Of a stretch of DNA of 64,000 nucleotides, positions 11,051 through 24,177 are shown in pieces; within the stretch, counting starts at the first letter, position 1; each line of letters opens with the position of its first letter. The stretch is taken from contig NC_058158.1 of NCBI RefSeq assembly GCF_020080835.1, forward strand, positions 10,726,001 through 10,790,000, written 5' to 3'. The DNA is from Cotesia glomerata (lineage: Eukaryota > Arthropoda > Insecta > Hymenoptera > Braconidae). The translations under genes were made by a program, and so were the position numbers. Below the pieces are notes generated by a model. The model was not told the DNA's origin. It did not search any database and was given only the letters and a program-made list of their open reading frames with translations.

Positions 11051-13894
11051 CAAGTATTAAAAAAAGTAAAATTTAACGACGCGACCTTAAAAAAACGAGG
11101 ACATAATTGTATAATGAACCGATACTGTTGATTATAAAGTGTTATAGGATAAAAAGGGTAAAATAAATAAAATTAGATGGTCGTTGTATCGGGAACAGCC
11201 GTTTGACGGTGCCGATGAGCCATTTGAATTTATATTGCGTGGAACATGGGTGTACCGAAGTGGGTGGATCGTCACACTGGATCGGCAGGGACGCTGGGTA
11301 AAGGGTCTAGGGCGTAGGGGAGATCCAATGAATCCAGTGTGTTGTAGGGTGAGACAGTGTAAAGTAGTACAGTGCCACAGTGTTGTTACTGTCGGGATTG
11401 TTACCCAATGCAAGCCTTTGAATAAATCGATTCTCCGAGCGAAAAAGACCCGCGAAATAGAGAAACATCGATGCTTAATTTAACCGCAATGTTTTATTGT
11501 GTGTTTGACACTCTCGCATAATTCTCAAAAGAATTATTTATCACGGATGGGATTTTGTTATTTTTGACGAGTAATTTTTATTTTTTTTTTCTTTTTTTTT
11601 GATAAAAAGAAAAAAGCCAAGCGTTAAAATTTTTTTATTTATTTGAACTCGAGAAAAATAAAAATAAAAGTGAATGCCTTTTAACTTCTTGAGGATATAA
11701 ACTTTTTAAAGCTACGCACTTATATAGGCGAATATATATCCCCTTTGGCAGTGAGAACAGATTCGGCATTATAGAGCACTCGTGAAGATCAGTGAATCTG
11801 CGAGGTAGGATAAGAGACCGGGCGACATAGGAATCTCCTCAGGTAGAAAATTAAAGCTTGTGAACTTGACGAGGGGGATCAAATACAAGAGAAAGCGAAA
11901 GGGAAAACGGCTTTTGCAATAAAATTCGCTAATTCCCACGATCGATGCATTCTCTAGAGTTACACTGGGGAAGATATTCCGGTAATAATTCCCCGCGATA
12001 TTAAACTTCTGAATGAAGACTCTGATTAAGTCCGTGGAAAAAATTTTTCAATTAACTCCAATGTTACATTTTATTAATATTATGTTTTATTGACAACTCT
12101 CCTGATTGCTTTTGCAATCTAAAGCGTGCTTTAAGTATCTACTGTCTGTAAGAACAATAGAGATCATTTTTGAACTTCATTTCTCCTCGATTACTTTTAC
12201 TTTTATGCTAATTCCCGTTTGCTGAGTATTAGTTAGCTCAAAGGATACACAAGTGTCAGCAATTGCACTTTATATCGTTTGGAAATTCTCACTAGTTGTT
12301 TTTATCGCAGTTCAGTGATTTCATTTCGCTTTCGGGTATTGTAAGCGTTGCATTTTTTTCGAGTCGTCAAGTGTAGTCGAATTAACGAGAGATTTAAATT
12401 GCTATTTGAGTTAATATCAATTACATTGAATTCCTTTCTTTGACTCTGAAACAAAGGTCTCATTGTTCGATCCTAAGTGTAATATTTTACTGATTAAGTA
12501 TCAGAAAAAATTTTATTTCTTATTTATTGTGTAGATTTTAGATACAAGCAATAAAATAAAAATTTAAAACACCCTAAAATTAGTAAATAATTATTTTTAA
12601 TTAAAAATCTTAATTATAATATCAATTATTATTTTTTAAACATTAAAAATTAGTAAATAATTATTTTTAATTAAAAATCTTAATTTTAATATCAACAAAT
12701 ATTTTTTAGACATTCAAAAAAAATTAAATATTTTTTATAAAATACTAGATATAAAAAATAATAAAAATAAAACCATTATTATTATTATTACAATTTTAAA
12801 ATGTATTTTTTATAAAAATTATAAAAGTTTTTTTTTAAACTTTAATTTTTTTGAATTGAACGACTAAATATTAAAATTTATAATTCAAACGTAAAAAATT
12901 GAACTAATTGTGATTTCGTGATTCATTCGCATTACTTCATTGCTTGATTAACATATCACAGACAGACTCGTGATGCATGAAACCAGTTTATCTTTTATTA
13001 CTCAAAAATTTTAGCATAAAACTGTAATATGTAAACCAAATGCCCCAGATGTCTCTAGCATTAAATCATGCCATCAAAATTTGAAGACTTCCAGAGACAC
13101 GGTCGTGACTCGCGCCAAGTGCGCGTTCATTAAATTAACCTCGACATAAATACATTATTTTACTGCAACAGCGAATTGTAATATAATATTTTTAAAAAAT
13201 ATCAGAATTTTACGAAATTATTTTTATTGAAAAGCTTTTTAAAAAATTTTTATAACAGAAAAGTGACGATAAAAAATAAATTGGAGTTTTAAAAAAAATA
13301 TTCAATCCTAGAGATTACAAATCAGCGCATCAGTGTATCGATAACACATTACAGGTTCAATTTTCCGAAGAAAGTCGGTTGGCTTGGAATTATAACAAGA
13401 TGGAAGTAAATTTTCCGGTTAATAAAGCAGCTTAGTAAGTATATGACGAGGATAAGAAGTAAAAAAAAGCTCATTTGGACGATGCACCGTAGAATGTTTT
13501 TATACACTTGGACAAGTGAAAAGCTCGACATTGCAGAAAAAAGATATTTCTTTTTTCGTTTAGTAACAGAGTCGTGGAGAACAAGGTGCATTAGGATTGA
13601 AGGAGACTCGTGTGGCCTCGAGTGTGCATTAGAGGGTGATTGAAAAGAGGAAGGGGTTGCTACAGAGCTACGGAGTAGTATCACAAGAGAAGCTTGCTAC
13701 ACGACAAGGGTCGTAAAGTCATGACTACGTTTTCACATATATACACTTCACTTTTCTTGGCTTATATACACTTCTACATTATATATGTATTTATATACAC
13801 GGGATTCGATGCAGCAACCTGAAAGTCCAATTCCGTATTATCCGTTTTGTATTTTTCACCTTTTATGGTTCACTTTTTTTTTTTTTTAATAAAA
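11051..13894. other. Intron sequence with a G+C-richer island at 11180-11480
   Basis: The island has open frames on both strands, the plus one without an ATG near its start, so coding is unsupported. 11700-11960 has a TATA/Inr-like pair at 11721 and 11749. 12480-12900 is almost pure A/T. The rest shows nothing. Confidence 0.35.
12580..12720. repeat. Short tandem duplication, about 70 bp
   Basis: AAAATTAGTAAATAATTATT occurs twice about 70 bases apart, followed each time by TTAATTAAAAATCTTAATT, then diverges. Confidence 0.6.
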
Positions 13895-14351
13895 CTAGCA
13901 ACCTTGCAGTCACTATATGACTTGTGAACTATAGATAAATAAAATTTTACTTTATTAAATAATGAATTTTGTTAAATTGCACTGTATTTTCTTAATTATT
14001 GACATTTTTTAAGATATAAGCTCATCCCGGTATTTCACTCATTAAGAGCTTTTATTTGAGTACCCACATGCATTTTCATATATTTTATATATATATATAT
14101 ATATATAATACATATAAATATATGAAAAATCGATGTGGGTACTTAAATGAAAGGTCTTGATAAGTGTAATGTCGGGATGAGCTTATATCTTCGAAAATGT
14201 CAATACTTCATAAGATACAAGGACGTTTCTTAATTATGTATCTAGAGATATAAGATTTTCGAACGCCGACACTAAATTTCACTATAAAAACCGATTTTAT
14301 CATATGACTATCCTGAAAACAAAATTTTTCTTATTCTCTTAATAATATAGA
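13895..14351 (-). mobile_element. Helitron copy 4, short full-length form
   Basis: Both termini are present: CTAGCAACCTTGCAGTCAC at the left (3' end on the minus strand, preceded by A) and AATATAGA|T at 14351 (5' TC end). One palindromic module only (about 14015-14195). At 457 bp it is the smallest complete copy. Confidence 0.82.
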
Positions 14352-15289
14352 TTTTCACGGAATGTTGAATGTATTTATTCAACTGATTTAGGTGAAAAAA
14401 ATTTAGTGTTTTCCTTTGATGAAAATCCGTTTACTTTTACTTAAAAGACAGTTTCTTAGATTTTAAAATAAATATTATAATCTGGTGTGCCAATAAATGC
14501 TAAAACTAAAATAAAGAGATGAAAGAAATGCTTAAGAAGTAAAGAGTTTTAAAGAGAATCGTCAAAGTGAGGGAATATTTTTCTCAGTTTAATTTTTAAT
14601 GACAAATTTACGATTCTCCAGAACTTTACCTTAAAATTTAATATTATTTTTTATATTAGCTTTAAACAACTTCTTATCTAATAAAAAATTTATTTACTGT
14701 TAGATTTAGCTACTTTACAGCTGAGATAAAATTTTATTTTACAATTATTTAATTTACTTTAAGGCCCTCCAGACGATACTAATTTTCTACGTGACTCGAT
14801 CTTAAATTTAAAAAAAAATTTCCTATAAAATAATGAATAAAGATTGATGAAAAATAATAAAAGCAGATTAGAGCACAGTACCTGATCACAATAAAAAATA
14901 TTTAAAAGAAAATAAATTATTAAAAAATGGAGGCTGAGGCCGAGACAAGGATATTAACGAAGGCTGTTTGTTAGAGCCTGAAAATAAGGGAGTATTTTCG
15001 CGCATATTGCCTTTTACCTCGTTGTGAATAGCTGTCTCGTGCTCGCTTTTCTTCCCGTATCCTTGTAATATTATCAAGAGGCGGTTAGATGGTTGTTTCA
15101 ACCAAGAACTTTCAACTCCTTGAATTTGCGGTGAAAACAAAATCCGTCAGTTTTCATTGAGACTCCCTCAAGCTTCTATGATTATAATTTAATGTAATAT
15201 TATGATAACATAATCTTTTAAATCTGTACACGTTAATATTATTGCTTACATAATTTCCTCATACTCATCTTAAATTCATTCAAGATAAA
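14352..15289. other. Intron sequence, no gene seen
   Basis: AT-rich, with a mixed patch at 14930-15140 holding an unremarkable minus-strand open frame. No repeat boundaries recognised. Confidence 0.35.
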
Positions 15290-16200
15290 TTAGGAATTTT
15301 CCACCCAAAATGTCTGCCGAGATTTGAATACTAATTACTTCATTAGATATTTGCTGTTCTAACAGAAATTTCTCAGAAAATTATCAATATTTACTTAATA
15401 TAATATAAAAAATATTTAGTATCAAATTCCATCAATTTTTTTTTCTAAAAATTTTTACATCAATTAAAACTGTATATATTTTTTAATTAATTTAATAGTT
15501 GATTAAAATAAAAAATTAACAATAAAAAAGCTTTTTAAAGGACTAGAAAAATTAATTTTATTCTATTACTTCATACTTTAAAAATTAACTCTCTTAAAGC
15601 GAGAAAATTCAGCGGCTATGCACCCCCTGTCGGATAATTTAAAAACTAACTTTTATAAAAAGATTATTTATAGACTTTTTATAATTTTTTCTTACGGAAA
15701 AAATAGATAGTAAATAAATTCAATAATATTTTCAAATCTTCAGAGTTTTTTTCACTCAAAATATCTGCTAAGATTTGAATACTAATTACTTAATTAGATA
15801 TTTGCTCTTCTAACAGAAATTTTTGAGAAAATCATCAATAATAATCTATAAAAAATATTTAATATCAAATTCCATCAATTTGTCAATTTTTTTCTACAAA
15901 TTTTTGCATTAATTATATATATTTACTTAAAATTAATCAAATAATTGATCAAATTAAAAAAATAATAACAAAAAAGCTTTATAAAAGAGCTAAAAAAATT
16001 AATTTTCCTCTATTACTTTATACTTTAAAAATTAACTCTCTTAAAGCGAGAAGATTCAGCGGTCATGCGCCACCTGTCGGATAATTTGAAAACTACCTTT
16101 TATAAAAAAATTATTTTTGGCTTTTTTATCATTTTTTCCAACGGAAAAAATAGACAGTAGATAAATTCAATGATATTTTCAAATTTTTAGAGCTTTAAAG
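15290..16200. repeat. Tandem duplication, about 450 bp unit
   Basis: GATTTGAATACTAATTACTT at 15321 recurs at 15772, and GAGAAAATTCAGCGG at 15601 as GAGAAGATTCAGCGG at 16048. Each unit ends in a CACCCCCTGTCGG or GCGCCACCTGTCGG block also found in variant form near 39057. Confidence 0.75.
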
Positions 16201-16408
16201 TATTTTTTGATCTGAGTAAAAATTATATTTAAGTAAAAAAGAGACATTGTCCATAATTACCACTGAGCCACCTTAATAAATTTTCCTGTATAAATTAATG
16301 ACCAATATCTTGAAGCAGCATTATGTCTGTAACCTGTAACGACCGCCATAACTCATCATATCACTTAAGTTTTCATTTTCCGTTGAAAAATGACACAAAT
16401 TCATAACA

Positions 16409-16693
16409 GTGGATCTTAAACACACGTTATGGCAGAGCCTTCATGCAGCCAGTGGTACTCGAGTACATAAGACAAATGGGTTTCGCCCTCGTATTTGTAT
16501 ACGCCGACGTCTTGTAGATCTTCGGTGGGTTATACGCCAAACAAGCTGCGGATTCCGACTGACAGAGAGAAAACAGGATAACAAGATACTGAGACTGAGA
16601 GTGATAGTGATAGCTGATAGTGATACTACAGTATCCGACAACAATACAATTCCTCGTTATACACGCCATATACTTCCCAAATTTGTTGTGTGA
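16409..16693. other. G+C-richer island, several overlapping open frames
   Basis: About 280 bases of balanced composition with long open frames on both strands, the plus one starting only at a GTG. No splice sites or recognisable domain. It may be conserved non-coding sequence; coding is unproven. Confidence 0.2.
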
Positions 16694-17269
16694 AAGTATT
16701 GTCAAAACACGCGGATATTATGTAAATTTTGGATAATATTGATGGCTTCCTTCTGCTCCTTCACTTCAGTTTCACAAACACCCAAGTAATAATATCTAAA
16801 TTTCATGATGAACCTCAACTGAGGTACGTTCGAAATATGAGACTTTTTGAATAATTAACTTATGTCCTAATTTTAAATCGGCTTTAATTATTAAGTTCAG
16901 CTAGTCATAATAGTAAACTCTATTTTGTTAGATTTTAGTAAATGTTTCATCAGCGTTTATTATTAGTATATTAATTTTGGTACTTAATTACTTCGGAGGT
17001 AATCTATTTTAATGCACAGGTAGACCATATATGTGTTCATAGAACATATTTCAGAAACGTTGGATAGTTTAAACCAACGGTAGGCATAATCCATTAAGGA
17101 TTAAATTCAATCCCTCTTGTATCTAGTTTGCTATTTTTCATCTACTCTCACCATTTATTACACATATGCTGCATAATTAATTTTGTTATTTTATAAGGTT
17201 AATTTGCGGTCCAGTTTTATCAGAAAAATTTTACGATCACGGAAACAAATTATGTAGGAAAATTTATCG

Positions 17270-18030
17270 AAAAAAAAAATGTTAAATTTACAATAATGGT
17301 TCTATAAAAATTACGTTGTTGGAAAAAAAAACTTCTACGTAATTATATAAAAGTTTTGGCAATATTATATTGTAAAATTTAAAAGCTAACATGTTTTTTT
17401 TTATTTAAAAAATTTTTTTCACATTCTAAATTAATGTTTTTTGCGATGTACAATTTATATTTTCGTGCTGGATTAAAATATCAATTTATTTTAAATATTA
17501 TTCCTTTTAAAGTTCCATATCACGAATTGAATTCTTTAAAAAATTTAAATAATTAAATTTTAATAATGCAAAGGATTTATTATTACAATAATATTTATTT
17601 TCACAATGAAAATATTTTCCGAGAATTTTATACCCTTTATAGAATAAAAAATTTCTATGAAATTATGTAAAAGTTTTAGCAATATTATATTGTAAAATTT
17701 AAAAGCTAACATTTTTTTTTTATTTAAAAAATTTTTCTCTACATAAATTAATATTTTTTACAATAATTTATACATGGTAGGTTTTTTTATCATCCTGGAT
17801 TAAAATATCTATTTATTTTAAATATTATATCTTTTTGAGTAACATATAAATAGTTAAAGTTCTTGGATAGTGTCAAATTAACAGAAAAATGTTGAATATT
17901 TAACACCACGTTCCATATCACGACTTTAAAATGTGTAAAGAATTTAAATAATTAAATTTTAATAATGCAAAGGATTTATTATTACAATAATATTCATTTT
18001 CGCAATGAAAGTATTTTCCGAGGATTTTAT
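17270..18030. repeat. Tandem duplication, about 320-400 bp offset
   Basis: GCAATATTATATTGTAAAAT appears near 17359 and 17679, and AATAATGCAAAGGATTTATT near 17562 and 17961, in the same order; the second unit has an insertion between them. Confidence 0.7.
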
Positions 18031-20083
18031 ATCATTTTTTTATTTTTTGTAGAAGTGAAATTATCTATTCATGAATCTCACATGTTTCCAACGAGACTCA
18101 TTAAAAGCTCCGAGAGCTTTCATGACATCGTAACCTTGATATCACGTGTCTGTAACTGTCGAGTAAAATAATTCCATCGTTTGCTTGGTGAGCTTAAAAA
18201 TAGATGAAATGAAATTTTCCTCAAAAAAAGAATCAGGACGGCTGATTTTAATTTCTGGAAATTTAATTATTAAAAAAAAGAAACTAATTATTTAGCTTCA
18301 AACAAAATAGTAAAAAAAAAAAGCAATCGACCCCGAAACGTCGAGAACTAGAGATTAAAAATCGAGCATTTGAAAATCGATCGGAGTTGCACTCCATTCT
18401 GCGAAATTTACTATTTTCAAGCCGGAAATTAAAACATGGGCGTATATATAAAAGTAACTCTCGTTAACTTTAATTCAATAGAGCTAAAGCTTTAATTAGT
18501 CTGTATATAAAGATACATAGTATATTTTTTTTTGTTTTTTATTGTAGGTCGTGACCGACAAATCTAGTTTTACTGAGTGAGGAAACAATGAAGAAGATCT
18601 CTTGAATAAACTTAATTAGTAGTCAGAGATAATTAGAGGCGCCCGAAGGCGAAGGTACTAAAGATATTTTACTCCGGACACAACAGATTCTGCAGAGCAG
18701 CTGAGAAAAAAACACAAATAAAACTATCTTAAATTTCGTCTTTCTTGTTTCCCTCTTTTTTCTTTCGTATTCTTTATTTTCTATAATGAAAAAAACATTA
18801 ACCTGATTCAAGAAAAAAATTTTTGAATTGTTACAAAAATTCCTTGCATCAAATTGAGTCTATTCAAAATTTTTTGGTCCAAGATTTTTTATTCGGTTCA
18901 AAATTAAAAAATGTTTCTATTAAATCTTGATCCAAAATTATTTTTTCTTAATTTATTAATTAATTAATTTTTTACACCAAGTAAAATTTATTTAAAAAAA
19001 TAAGAAAGTTTTATTGATTACCAATTAGAAAATAATTTTTACGTAAGTTAAATTTTCTTTAATTAAAGAAAAAAAAATATTTAAAAAAGAATTTTTTAGT
19101 TTAAAATTTTTTTCTTTAATCAAGTAAATTTTTTTCCCTGCCTTCATTAATTTTTTGATGAACTACCGCGTAAACACAACCAGAAGTTATAAAACTAATC
19201 CTATTTGTGACAATGCGCACGTCGAGACGTAGGCTATTGACATTCTCGAATACGAGTGCAGTTAATCGGCTTCGTTATGACATACAGAGAGAATTTAATG
19301 CATAGAGCTTCTCGGTAAAGACTTCTTTATAATTACAATTACTAAGTCTAATATTAATTATAATTATAATAATTAATGCCTGCTAATTAAGAGATGACAT
19401 GATATAATAAAATAGATATGTTTCATTTCAGCGAGTATGATTGCTCGGTAATAACTAATAATTCATAATTACCGGTCATAAAGGATAACGTGCGATTAGT
19501 AGAACAGTTAACTCATTCAATTTGCCTCGTATCATTCATAACTCCTTTCATTCGACGGGTGATAAATTTAAGTCCCAACAATGTTATTTTAAATTACTCA
19601 ATAAGTACTGGAGTATTCAACGGAATATTCCGGAGAAATCTGCTGCTGCAGACAACAAAGAGATTGTTTAAATCATCGCGAATTGAGTCAAGTTAGAATG
19701 GTCCAGGTTCGATTTTTCGAACAGTGATTTATCGCTCGGCTGGTTTAACTTTCAGAAGCCAGTGTAATGAATCTAAGAGAATTTGAATATAAATGTGACT
19801 ATTAAAAAGTATTAGTACGAAATAAATGCTCGGTTCTTTTGTTTTAATGACGCGGTTCAGAGTTACAATCAGTCTGGATCTGACGTTAAAATTTACTGTA
19901 CGTCTCTGTGCTGGCGCTTCAATAAACGTTTATATTATTGCTTCATAAGTAATGGCTTATAGTAAAAAAAAATTCTTCAATTTATATTTTAAATAATTTA
20001 TTTCAATTTCAAAATATAAAATTCATTGTTTTTTTAAACAACAATATATTATAGTAAAATTATGAAATTTTAAATAAAAATCA
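18031..20083. other. Intron sequence, one degraded MITE
   Basis: Alternates AT-rich and mixed patches (18050-18170, 19190-19300, 19480-19760). Open frames of 60-70 codons lack splice sites and domains. Confidence 0.35.
18785..19140. mobile_element. Degraded MITE-A-like copy
   Basis: Contains GATTCAAGAAAAAAATTTTTG at the left and AATCAAGTAAATTTTTTTCC at the right with inverted CTTGAT/ATCAAG motifs between, as in the intact copy at 38179. Ends are not precise. Confidence 0.4.
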
Positions 20084-21564
20084 CTAGCAACCTTGCAGTC
20101 ACTATGTGACTGAATAAAATTTTGCTTTATTAAATAATGACTTTTGTTAAATTACACTGTACTTTCTTAAATATTGACATTTTTGAAGATATAAGCTCAT
20201 CCTGATGTTACACTCATCAAGAGCTTTCATTTGAGTACCCACATGCATTTTGATATATTTTTCATATATATGTCGGAGAGTAAAGTACAGTGGAGTATTT
20301 CTCTGGCAATCTGATGGGAATATTCTTTAGAATAGTAATATTTTTGTAATCCTCAATAATTAAAGAATGTACCCTTACTTCGAGTATGGTTGTAAAAATA
20401 AGTTTAACTAATTTGTTTTATTGCGGTAGGCTTAGACCTAGGTCGACACATGGTTGTCAACGTAGTCGTGGCCACAGGACGATAGGGGTATCATAAATTA
20501 CCAAGGGAAAAGGAAATATGCAGTTGTCATATTTTTTGAGAATCTTTGAGAAGACAGTCTTATTCTGGAATCGAGATCATACAGACGTCCTGGTGATTAC
20601 AAATTCGTTATCCTCCTAAGTCTGAGTGTATTGCAAAGCAATTTAACATTGTATCGTATTTTGTGTATTGTTGTGTTAGTGATAAGTGATAATTAATGAT
20701 TGTGTTTATTCCTGCAATACGAATCTATTTTACTCATTTTTATTAATTGACATATTGTAACTCCGCATATTAATTTGATTGTAATAATAAAAATGAACGT
20801 ACACGATAATTCTGGTACTCCAACAATTATTCTTGACTTACCGACATATACATATATATATAATATATATAAATATATGAAAAATTGATGTGGGTACTCA
20901 AATGAAAAGTCTTGATGAGTGTAACATCGAGATAAGCTTATATCTTTAAGAATATTAATAATTCATAAGATACAAGGTCGTTTCTTAATTATATTAAATT
21001 GCACTGTACTTTCTTACATATTGACGTTTTTAAAGATATAAGCTCATCCCGAAGTTACACTCATCAAGAGCTTTCGTTTGAGTACCCACATGCATTTTTA
21101 TATATTTTTCATATATACATATATATAATATATACTTTAAAGATATAAGCTCATTTTGATGTTATACTCATCAAGAGCTTTCATTTGAGTACCCACATGT
21201 ATTTTCATATATTTTTTATATATACATATATATAATATATATAAATATATGAAAAATTGATGTAGGTACTCAAATGAAAGGTCTTGATGAATGTAACATC
21301 AGGATGAGCTTATATCTTTAAAAATGTCAATAGTTCACGAGATACAAGGTCATTTCTTAATTATGTATCTAGAGATACATTTTCGAATGCAGCCTAAATA
21401 CTTATCATCATAAATTGACTATAGGTGAGAATGATATAAAACCTTTAAAAGGCACAACTCCAGGTCAAGACCTTTCTAATGATGCAAAATTTAACCATAA
21501 AAACGCATTTTATCAAATAAATACACTGGCCACAAAATTTTGCTTATTCTCTTGATAATATAGA
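20084..21564 (-). mobile_element. Helitron copy 5, full length, carrying a solo LTR
   Basis: CTAGCAACCTTGCAGTCAC starts it at 20084 and AATATAGA|T ends it at 21564, so both minus-strand termini are intact. Two or more palindromic modules, one of them split by a 576 bp insertion, plus an extra left arm near 21145. It retains the internal segment TATCTAGAGATA...AACTCCAGGTCAAGACC seen in the copies at 2598 and 55568. Confidence 0.85.
20271..20846. mobile_element. Solo LTR inserted in Helitron copy 5
   Basis: Starts TGTCGG and ends CCGACA, the TG...CA and inverted hexamer ends expected of an LTR, and is flanked by TATA on both sides (20267-20270 and 20847-20850). Removing it with one TATA restores the TTTTTCATATATACATAT seen in sister Helitrons. 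A 4 bp AT target duplication fits the Gypsy (Metaviridae) superfamily. AATAAAA near 20787 could be its polyadenylation signal. No internal gag/pol remains. Confidence 0.78.
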
Positions 21565-23036
21565 TTATTCAATAAAAATTCAAGTGTTATTTTTAAAAAA
21601 TATCTATTAAAAAAAATTTATTTAATATTCTTTAAAAAATTAAACTTTTGCATTAAAGTCCGACCAATTTTAATTACAAAAATACTTAGCGACTGAACAA
21701 TAAAATCTACCTTGCAAAACAATTGAGAGAGCGTTTAAAATAAATAAAAAAAAATATTGTTGTATCAGTAAGATAAATTAGATGTTATTAGTCTGGAAAA
21801 AAAGACGATGAAAAAATAAAGTAGTAGTAATGTAAAGAGTTAAATGTAAAAAGCTCTTGCATTACTCTCAAGTGCAATACTTCAGAGGCGGTTCTCGAGT
21901 TGTTTATCTTGCAACTTGTCACCAATAAGGTCTCGAGATCTCAACCAAGTCTTCGAGATTTTTCATTTAGTTTTTTTCCGTCGACCAGACGCCAAATCCA
22001 GCTTTGCTTATAAATTTATCCTCATTAATTTAGCGCAAACAGAGAAATAATGTCCTAAATTTATTTCAATTTTATTAACAAAAAAGCTCGATCAATCTTG
22101 AGATAAAATTCGCGAAAACTTTTATTATTTTTATTTAAAAATTTTATTGTCGGAAGTGTTCTTGTCAAGCAATATACAGCACCAGACGTATCAGTTAAGT
22201 ACAAAAAGAACAATCGTTTAGTAAAGTGCAGTTTTAATCTATTCGTATAATTAGTCCAGTGTGACTCGTTTGCAATAACCTGTATTACAAAGTTTCCCTC
22301 GTTTTCCAAGTATGTCACGCAACTCTCAAGGGAGATGCATGCGATAAACTCCTCGACGATACAATTTACAAAGCCTCCTCGAGAATATTAATCATAAACT
22401 TTGAGTAGTCGCACTGGAAACTTGAACGATTAAATTCACGCTTAAAAAATAACTTTAATATTTATACGAATAAAATAATATTTAAAATATTTAAGCAGAT
22501 CCACGCAAAGTAGTAAAATTTTTAAAACATTGTGAAAATTTGTAAATTTAATCTACGTAGCCTAATAATTAATAAAAAAAATTAAAAAACAGTATGTTTC
22601 CGGGATACTTAATGAAATAATTAGATTTTAAAATTGTAATTTTTACATGTAGGTAAATGGAGATTCCACCAGCCGTGTATTTAGTTAAGAATTAAATGCA
22701 ATTAGCGATTTTAAAAAAATTTTATTTTCATTGAATTTGATTGGAAAAATAATAAGCTTTCGATTAAAACAATAAAAAAAGTACACGGAAAGAAAATTGA
22801 AGGAGTTTTTACTATTTTACTATTGTAATTTTTACTAAATAAAATAGTAACGGTGGACTATACTTCTCATTTAGTAATTTTTACGATCTACTATTGTAAA
22901 TTTTATCCAACAAATAAGACTAGCCAGAGTCTTAAAAAGTCGAATACTATAGAGCAAATTATACAATATGTGTTTGTGAACTTTACAATTCAACTATTGT
23001 AAAAATTCACAGTTGATTTTTTTAAAAGAAATATTA

Positions 23037-23270
23037 GGGAGGGAGAGAGGTTGGACTAATTGGTACCTGTACAGTAATCGAAAAAAGAAACCGATATATT
23101 CGTGCGATCTGGGAATCGAACCCAGAACTCTGTGATGGCAGCCAGAGACTCTCCCTCTACGCTATCCGAGGTAAACTAAGACCCATATCCATTAACATTC
23201 ACATAAACTCGGAGTCTAGCGCTGTGCATGACCATCACTCACACTAATTGAGAAACATTCCAATTCAACT
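23037..23270 (-). mobile_element. tRNA-derived SINE
   Basis: Contains the tRNA-like block at 23101-23172 and distinctive flanking sequence less AT-rich than the surroundings. Boundaries are approximate, set where composition changes; no target duplication identified. Confidence 0.45.
23101..23172 (-). tRNA. tRNA-like head of a SINE (not a functional tRNA)
   Basis: The minus strand has an A-box-like TAGCGTAGAGG, a perfect B box GGTTCGATTCC, a five-pair T arm (CTGGG/CCCAG) and an anticodon-arm-like CTCTG...CAGAG. The 3' ATCGCAC does not pair with the 5' end, and the anticodon loop is too long, so it is a pol III promoter-bearing SINE head or a pseudo-tRNA. Confidence 0.55.
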
Positions 23271-23293
23271 ATTGTAAAATTTGCTATAGTTCT

Positions 23294-23989
23294 ACACAGA
23301 AAAAAAAATTTCTTGACTGGAGAATAAAATTCTTGGCTCAAGTAAATTTTCGGGTGCCCGAAGAAAGACCGAAGTTGTCTTGGCCGAAGTAAAAATTTTT
23401 CTTGAAATTCTATTCTTGGTGGAAGTAATTTTTCTTAATGCAAATTTTCATAAATACTTGATACAATAAATTTTTATATTGGATCAAGATTTTTAGATAC
23501 TTTAGGGAAGCAGCGCCACCTGCTTCAGCTGAGAAAAAAATTTTCTCACCTTGAGAAAATTTTTTTCTTGAATATTTGATACCCATTTTAGATTATTTTA
23601 GCACGCAATTATACATATTGAATGAAAGAAAATGGTTCAATATTATTTGATCTTCCCATTTGACATGTTCGTCAATAAAAATATTAATGAAAATTTATTA
23701 TCGAGATATTTAATTTTTTGGAGCAAGAGAAAAATTTTCTCAAGACAAGAAAATTTACTTCTGTCAAGAACTTAACTTTTGGAGCAAGAGAAAAATGTTC
23801 TCAAAACAAGAAAATTTTCTTGATTTAAATAAATTGTCTTGGATCAAGATACGTATTTCTTGAAGCAAGAGAATTAATTTTGTTGGGATAAGTGAAATTT
23901 CTAATGTCAAAAAAAAATTTTTTTTTCGCCCGAGAAAATAATTAGCAAGAAAAATATTTTCTTGGTTCAAGTGAACCATTCTTTCTGTG
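23294..23989. mobile_element. MITE-A-like element, 696 bp, TA target duplication
   Basis: Starts CACAGAAAAAAAAATTTC and ends with CTTTCTGTG, flanked by TA at 23292-23293 and 23990-23991. The interior is full of CTTG...CAAG motifs in both orientations. It contains AGCGCCACCTGC at 23512, a CTCF-like motif. Confidence 0.65.
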
Positions 23990-24177
23990 TATTGGAAAGA
24001 TACAGAGGCAGCACTGGAAATTTTCATCTCTTACTTTTTACAATAGTAATATCGTATTTTTTCATGAATAAATAGTATTTTTTCTTCTAAAATAATTGAC
24101 AATTAATATTAATAAAAGTATAATCCAGCTTTACCATAGTTGTATCATAAATTCTCCCAGAAATTTTTTCCCGTGTA

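Larger units (their letters stand above)
22784..24175. mobile_element. Possible composite MITE (family E) with nested insertions
   Basis: Ends CACGGAAAGAAAAT and ATTTTTTCCCGTG are inverted and flanked by TA (22782-22783, 24176-24177). ACTATTGTAA motifs near the left and TTACAATAGT near the right give inverted sub-terminal sequence. Inside lie a tRNA-like SINE and a complete TA-flanked MITE. The outer element is less sure than the inner ones. Confidence 0.45.

Noticed and set aside
11184..11483. 99-codon open frame in a G+C-richer island
   Set aside because: Begins at TTG with no early ATG, and the opposite strand is equally open; composition explains it.
11721..11752. TATA plus Inr-like pair
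   Set aside because: TATATAGG with GCAGTG at 29 bases is plausible, but no exon follows and such matches are expected by chance in AT-rich DNA.
23101..23172. Functional tRNA gene
   Set aside because: The acceptor stem does not pair and the anticodon loop is too long; SINE head is the better reading.
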